From Kofleriaceae bacterium (lineage in GTDB: Bacteria; Myxococcota_A; Polyangia; Haliangiales; Haliangiaceae), in contig JABFXX010000436.1 in the NCBI GenBank assembly GCA_013368795.1, forward strand, positions 1 to 33,784: 33,784 bases of DNA, read 5' to 3'. Both the position numbers and the translations under genes were made by a program. How positions within the stretch are numbered: the stretch's first letter is position 1; each line of letters begins with the position of its first letter. Below, in pieces: positions 30,661 to 33,784 of the stretch. A model generated the notes under the pieces. It saw only the letters and a list, made by a program, of their open reading frames with translations. It did not search any database and had not been told where the DNA came from.

Positions 30661-33096
30661 ATGTCACAGCGGGCTCCCGCGCTCACGTCCGGCTTCATCG
30701 CCGAGCTCGATGGCCTTCGCGGCATCGCGATCTTGATGGTCATGGTGCATCGGTTCTGGCCTCGCACAGGCATCGGCGTCGGCGCAGACGTCGCGGGTGC
30801 CGGCTGGATCGGCGTCGATCTGTTCTTCGTGATCAGCGGCTTCTTGATCACCGGCATCCTGCTCGACACCAAGGGCGAGCCCGGTTACTTCCGCAACTTC
30901 TACGCGCGGCGGATGCTGCGCATCTTCCCTCTCTATTACTTGTTCGTGGTCGGCGTGCTTCTCGCGTTCTCGGGCAACCCCGAGTTCCGCGACCACGCAG
31001 GCTCGCCGTTCTGGTACCTGTTCCACCTCGGCAACATCCCCGAGGGCATCCTCGGCAAGGACGTCCCGTACTTCCTCGCGCCGACGTGGTCGCTCGCGAT
31101 CGAGGAGCAGTTCTATCTGACGTTCCCGCTGCTCGTGTGGTTCCTGAACCGGCAGCGCCTGACGCTGCTCCTCGTCGGGATGATCGCGTTCGCGCCGGTG
31201 ATCCGGATGATCACGACGTTCGAGTTCCCCGAGCACGAGCGCGTGCAGTACCTGTTCACGCTCTGCCGCATCGACACGCTCGCGGTCGGCTGTCTGCTCG
31301 CGATCCTCGTCCGCTCGATCGACGTCGAGAAGTGGCGCGTGCCGCTCCAGTTCGCGGCGATGATGGCGCTGCCGAGCATCATCATCCTCGCGGTCGCGAG
31401 TGGCCTCGAGCGGACGAGCCCCTTCGATCGCGTGTTCGGCTACAGCATCGTCGCCGTCGGCTGCGCCTGCATCGTCGCGATCGTCGTGCTCTCGCGAGGC
31501 AGCAGGTCGCTGGCGCTCCTGCGATTGCCGCCGCTCCAGTACTTCGGCAAGCTCTGCTTCGGTCTCTATCTCCTGCATCGCCCCGCCGACACGCTCGTCA
31601 GGGCGGTCGCCGCGCGCGTCGGCATCCAGCGCGATCTGTGGCTGCTCGTGCCGAAGATCTGCGTCGCGCTCGCGCTCGCGACGATCTCCTGGCAGCTGTT
31701 CGAGAAGCGGTTCCTGCGGCTCAAGGACTGGTTCGTCACCGATCGCCATCCGAACGCCGCGGCCGCGACGACGCTGCCGGCGAAGGCGCCCACCGGCTTC
31801 ATCGGCAAGCTGTTGCGTACGATCGGTATCCTGAGCGTGCTCGTCGCGATGGGCTGCGATCCCGAGCCCGTCCCCGAGGACGCGCCGATGACGACCGGCT
31901 CTGGCTCGGATGGCGGGGCCCACGACGCGGCGCAGAGGGACGCCCAGACCGGTCCGTTCACGGGCCGCGTGCTCTACCCGGAGGGCTCGCGTCACTCGCC
32001 GATCACGCCGGACGTCGTCGCCAAGCTCCAGGCGATCGCGGCGTTCGGTTCCCAGAACGACCGCGTGTTCGCGAAGGTCGGCGACTCGATCACCGTCGAG
32101 GACGACTTCCTCAACTGCTTCGATGGCGGCACGATCGACCTCGCGGGCCGCGCCGACCTCTCCGCGACGGTCACGTATTTCATGGGCGGCAACGCAGCCG
32201 GCTCGTCGCCGTTCGCGCGTACGAGCTACGCCGCGAGGGGCGGCACGACGGCGGCCGATGTCATGAACGGTTCGCCGTCGCCACTCGTCAAGGAGCTGAC
32301 CGCGATCACGCCGCGCATCGAGGTGCTGATGTTCGGCACCAACGAGGATCGCTATGGCTGGTCGCTCGACGCGTTCGGCGAGCAGCTGTGGGACGTCGTC
32401 GACGCGAGCATCGCGCGCGGCGTGATCCCCGTGATGTCGACGATACCTGCAAACACCGGCTATCCCGCCGCCGACGCGCGCGTGCCGACGTTCAATCGCG
32501 TCGTCCGCGCGATCGCGCAGGGGCGCGGCGTTCCGCTCGTCGATCTCCATCGCGCGCTCGAGCCACTTCCGAACCGCGGCATCTCGAGCGATGGCATCCA
32601 CCCATCGATCGCGCCGAGCGGCGGCTGCATCCTGAACGCGACCGGCCTGCAGTACGGCTACAACATGCGCAACCTGCTGACGCTCGAGGTCCTCGCGCGG
32701 ACCCGAGACGCGCTCGCCGGGGTCGCCGCCGACGCGAGCGCGCCGCAGCAAACGGGCGAGGGCACGGCCAGCGATCCGTTCGTCGGCGGGCTGCCGTTCG
32801 TCGACCTGCGAGACACGCGCGCGGGCAGCAACGCGGCACCGCAGGGCTGCGGCGCGGCGACCGGCAACCAGGTCGCGTTCCGGATCACCGTGCCGGCTCC
32901 GACGACGATCGATGCGAACGTCATCGATCGTCCGGGCACCGATGTCGACGTCCGGGTGATCCAGAACGGCACCTGCCTCGCGACCGGCGACGCGAGCGCC
33001 ACCGCGGCCGTGGCGGCCGGCCACGTCGACATCGTCGTCGAGGCGCAGAGCGGCGCGACCGAGGGCGAGTTCCTGCTCGTCGTCGAGTCTCGCTAG
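30661..33096 (+). CDS. Acyltransferase-3 membrane protein fused to an SGNH-hydrolase domain
   Basis: The 811-aa protein begins with an acyltransferase-3 domain of about ten membrane helices (residues 12-370). It carries [19 protein letters not shown] with catalytic-type His30, then FFVISGFLI and [14 protein letters not shown]. Near residues 383-399 a short hydrophobic segment ends in LVAMGC, which looks like a lipobox (Cys399) and is followed by an acidic linker. An SGNH-hydrolase-like domain follows with VGDSI (Ser476), FGTNE (Asn561) and SDGIHPS (Asp644, His647). A C-terminal beta domain (about 700-811) closes it. AT3-SGNH proteins O-acetylate surface glycans, using an eleventh helix to place SGNH in the periplasm. 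Here that helix coincides with a lipobox. ATG 30661 has no ribosome site. Confidence 0.85.
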   Translation: MSQRAPALTSGFIAELDGLRGIAILMVMVHRFWPRTGIGVGADVAGAGWIGVDLFFVISGFLITGILLDTKGEPGYFRNFYARRMLRIFPLYYLFVVGVLLAFSGNPEFRDHAGSPFWYLFHLGNIPEGILGKDVPYFLAPTWSLAIEEQFYLTFPLLVWFLNRQRLTLLLVGMIAFAPVIRMITTFEFPEHERVQYLFTLCRIDTLAVGCLLAILVRSIDVEKWRVPLQFAAMMALPSIIILAVASGLERTSPFDRVFGYSIVAVGCACIVAIVVLSRGSRSLALLRLPPLQYFGKLCFGLYLLHRPADTLVRAVAARVGIQRDLWLLVPKICVALALATISWQLFEKRFLRLKDWFVTDRHPNAAAATTLPAKAPTGFIGKLLRTIGILSVLVAMGCDPEPVPEDAPMTTGSGSDGGAHDAAQRDAQTGPFTGRVLYPEGSRHSPITPDVVAKLQAIAAFGSQNDRVFAKVGDSITVEDDFLNCFDGGTIDLAGRADLSATVTYFMGGNAAGSSPFARTSYAARGGTTAADVMNGSPSPLVKELTAITPRIEVLMFGTNEDRYGWSLDAFGEQLWDVVDASIARGVIPVMSTIPANTGYPAADARVPTFNRVVRAIAQGRGVPLVDLHRALEPLPNRGISSDGIHPSIAPSGGCILNATGLQYGYNMRNLLTLEVLARTRDALAGVAADASAPQQTGEGTASDPFVGGLPFVDLRDTRAGSNAAPQGCGAATGNQVAFRITVPAPTTIDANVIDRPGTDVDVRVIQNGTCLATGDASATAAVAAGHVDIVVEAQSGATEGEFLLVVESR

Positions 33097-33784
33097 AGCT
33101 GCCACGTCGTCGTCGTGCAGCTCGCGGCGAACGCGTCATCGTGGCTGACGAGGACGAGCGCGCCAGGATACGCGACGAGCGCGGCCTCGAGCCGCTCGAT
33201 CGACGGCAGGTCGAGATGGTTCGTCGGCTCGTCGAGCACGAGCACCCACGCGTGCCGGCCGAGGCCGAGCGCGAGCGCGAGCTTGCGGGCCTCGCCCGGC
33301 GACGGCGACGCCGACGCGAGCAGCCGATCCGGATCGACGCCGAGCGCCGCGACGAGCGAGAACACGCGGCCTCGCTCGACCGGCGGCAACCGCCGGGCCT
33401 CGGCGAGCAGCTCGCGCGCGTCGTCGTCGGCGAGCTCCTGCGGCAGCATCAGGACGCGCTCGGCCGGCAGCGTGCTCGCCGCGAGCAGCGCGCGCAGAAG
33501 CGTCGTCTTGCCGGCGCCGTTGGCACCCGCGATCCGGATCCGATCGGCCGCGCCGACGGCGTACTTCGCGTTGCGCAGCACGATCGTGTCGCCGGCCTTC
33601 ACCTCGGGTGCGTCGAGCTCGAGCAGCCAGCGGCGCGGCGGACGCTCGTAGCCGACGAACACCGAGCGGCCGAGCTCCTTCACGATCGGCGCGTCGGGGA
33701 TCGCCGCCGCGGCGCGATCGGCTTCCCGGCGCGCGACCTCGACGCGGCGGCCGGCCCGCGCCTCGGCCCAGCCGACGAGCGTCG
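33093..33784 (-). CDS. ABC-F family ATPase, C-terminal nucleotide-binding domain (5' truncated by window)
   Basis: The gene runs off the right edge, so only the last 229 codons are visible. They hold the Walker A motif [13 protein letters not shown], a degenerate signature ([15 protein letters not shown]), Walker [14 protein letters not shown] and an H-loop LVLVSHDD. The DEPTNHLD text followed by [10 protein letters not shown] is characteristic of ABC-F proteins, which act on ribosomes rather than as transporters. The helical segment before it, at the edge ([21 protein letters not shown]), resembles the linker between the two ATP-binding domains. The protein ends soon after the H-loop with a short Thr-rich tail. 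The stop interlocks with that of the acyltransferase gene in CTAG. Whether it confers antibiotic resistance cannot be told. Confidence 0.88.
   Translation of the reverse strand, partial: TLVGWAEARAGRRVEVARREADRAAAAIPDAPIVKELGRSVFVGYERPPRRWLLELDAPEVKAGDTIVLRNAKYAVGAADRIRIAGANGAGKTTLLRALLAASTLPAERVLMLPQELADDDARELLAEARRLPPVERGRVFSLVAALGVDPDRLLASASPSPGEARKLALALGLGRHAWVLVLDEPTNHLDLPSIERLEAALVAYPGALVLVSHDDAFAASCTTTTWQL

Noticed and set aside
30664-33105. An 813-codon minus-strand open frame opposite the acyltransferase gene
   Set aside because: Arg/Glu/Asp-rich composition without motifs. The plus strand carries clear AT3 and SGNH motifs.
1-33784. tRNA, rRNA, CRISPR arrays, insertion sequences, integrases or prophage genes
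   Set aside because: None recognised. Gaps between genes are mostly under 150 bp and contain no clover-leaf, spaced repeats or transposase-like frames.
1-33784. Frequent CGATCG and GATC words
   Set aside because: They may simply reflect codon use in GC-rich DNA (Asp, Ile, Arg, Ala codons). I could not count them against an expectation.

Overview
The window is about 33.8 kb of very GC-rich, tightly packed bacterial DNA with no RNA gene, insertion sequence or CRISPR array that I can see. Many Asp/Gly/Ser-rich lipoproteins, a chemosensory operon with a multi-receiver kinase, a slipin, a lipase-maturation-factor-like protein and a PD40-type lipoprotein with C-D-R-V-F-G-L after its lipobox together suggest a myxobacterium-like organism (Myxococcota, perhaps the Haliangium/Kofleria side). 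That placement is inference; no rRNA or marker gene is present. Layout: 1-7541 (+) is a chemosensory operon: partial CheR with TPRs, CheW, an MCP with a CHASE3-like sensor, a CheA split by an in-frame amber codon, CheB, and a three-receiver histidine kinase. Junctions are mostly 4-nt overlaps. The cluster has a receptor, coupling protein, adaptation enzymes and kinase outputs but no stand-alone CheY or CheD. 7538-10123 holds a PD40 lipoprotein (-), a YciI-like protein (+) and an LMF-like membrane protein (-), the last gene of the next operon. 10120-16208 is a stress or detoxification block: a KimA-like permease, a phosphoribosyltransferase, an alpha/beta hydrolase and the LMF-like gene form one (-) operon. 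An erythromycin-esterase-family gene (+) is divergent from it, and an Rrf2 regulator with a thioredoxin-reductase-like flavoprotein (-) follows. A 23-nt palindrome sits on the Rrf2 start codon. 16479-21150 is a mosaic: a STAS-like protein with a cysteine cluster and membrane anchor, a DUF302 protein, an AraC/VOC pair, an orphan TupA-like Tat lipoprotein, a 92-aa DUF4157-like protein and a second phosphoribosyltransferase with a degenerate PRPP loop. 21219-29566 is the most interesting region. It holds a GS-linker lipoprotein, then a probable surface-polysaccharide locus: two ConA/LamG-like secreted proteins, a TolC-like outer-membrane protein, a membrane-anchored HlyD-like adaptor and a processive family-2 glycosyltransferase in an operon with WbqC and a PIG-L deacetylase. 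It reads as a synthase-dependent export machine with a carbohydrate deacetylase. 29570-33784 holds a slipin (-), an acyltransferase-3 protein joined through a lipobox-like segment to an SGNH hydrolase (+), and the 3' end of an ABC-F ATPase gene (-). A structural theme of the window is convergent gene pairs whose stop codons interlock in a 4-nt CTAG or TTAG: five of nine convergent junctions.
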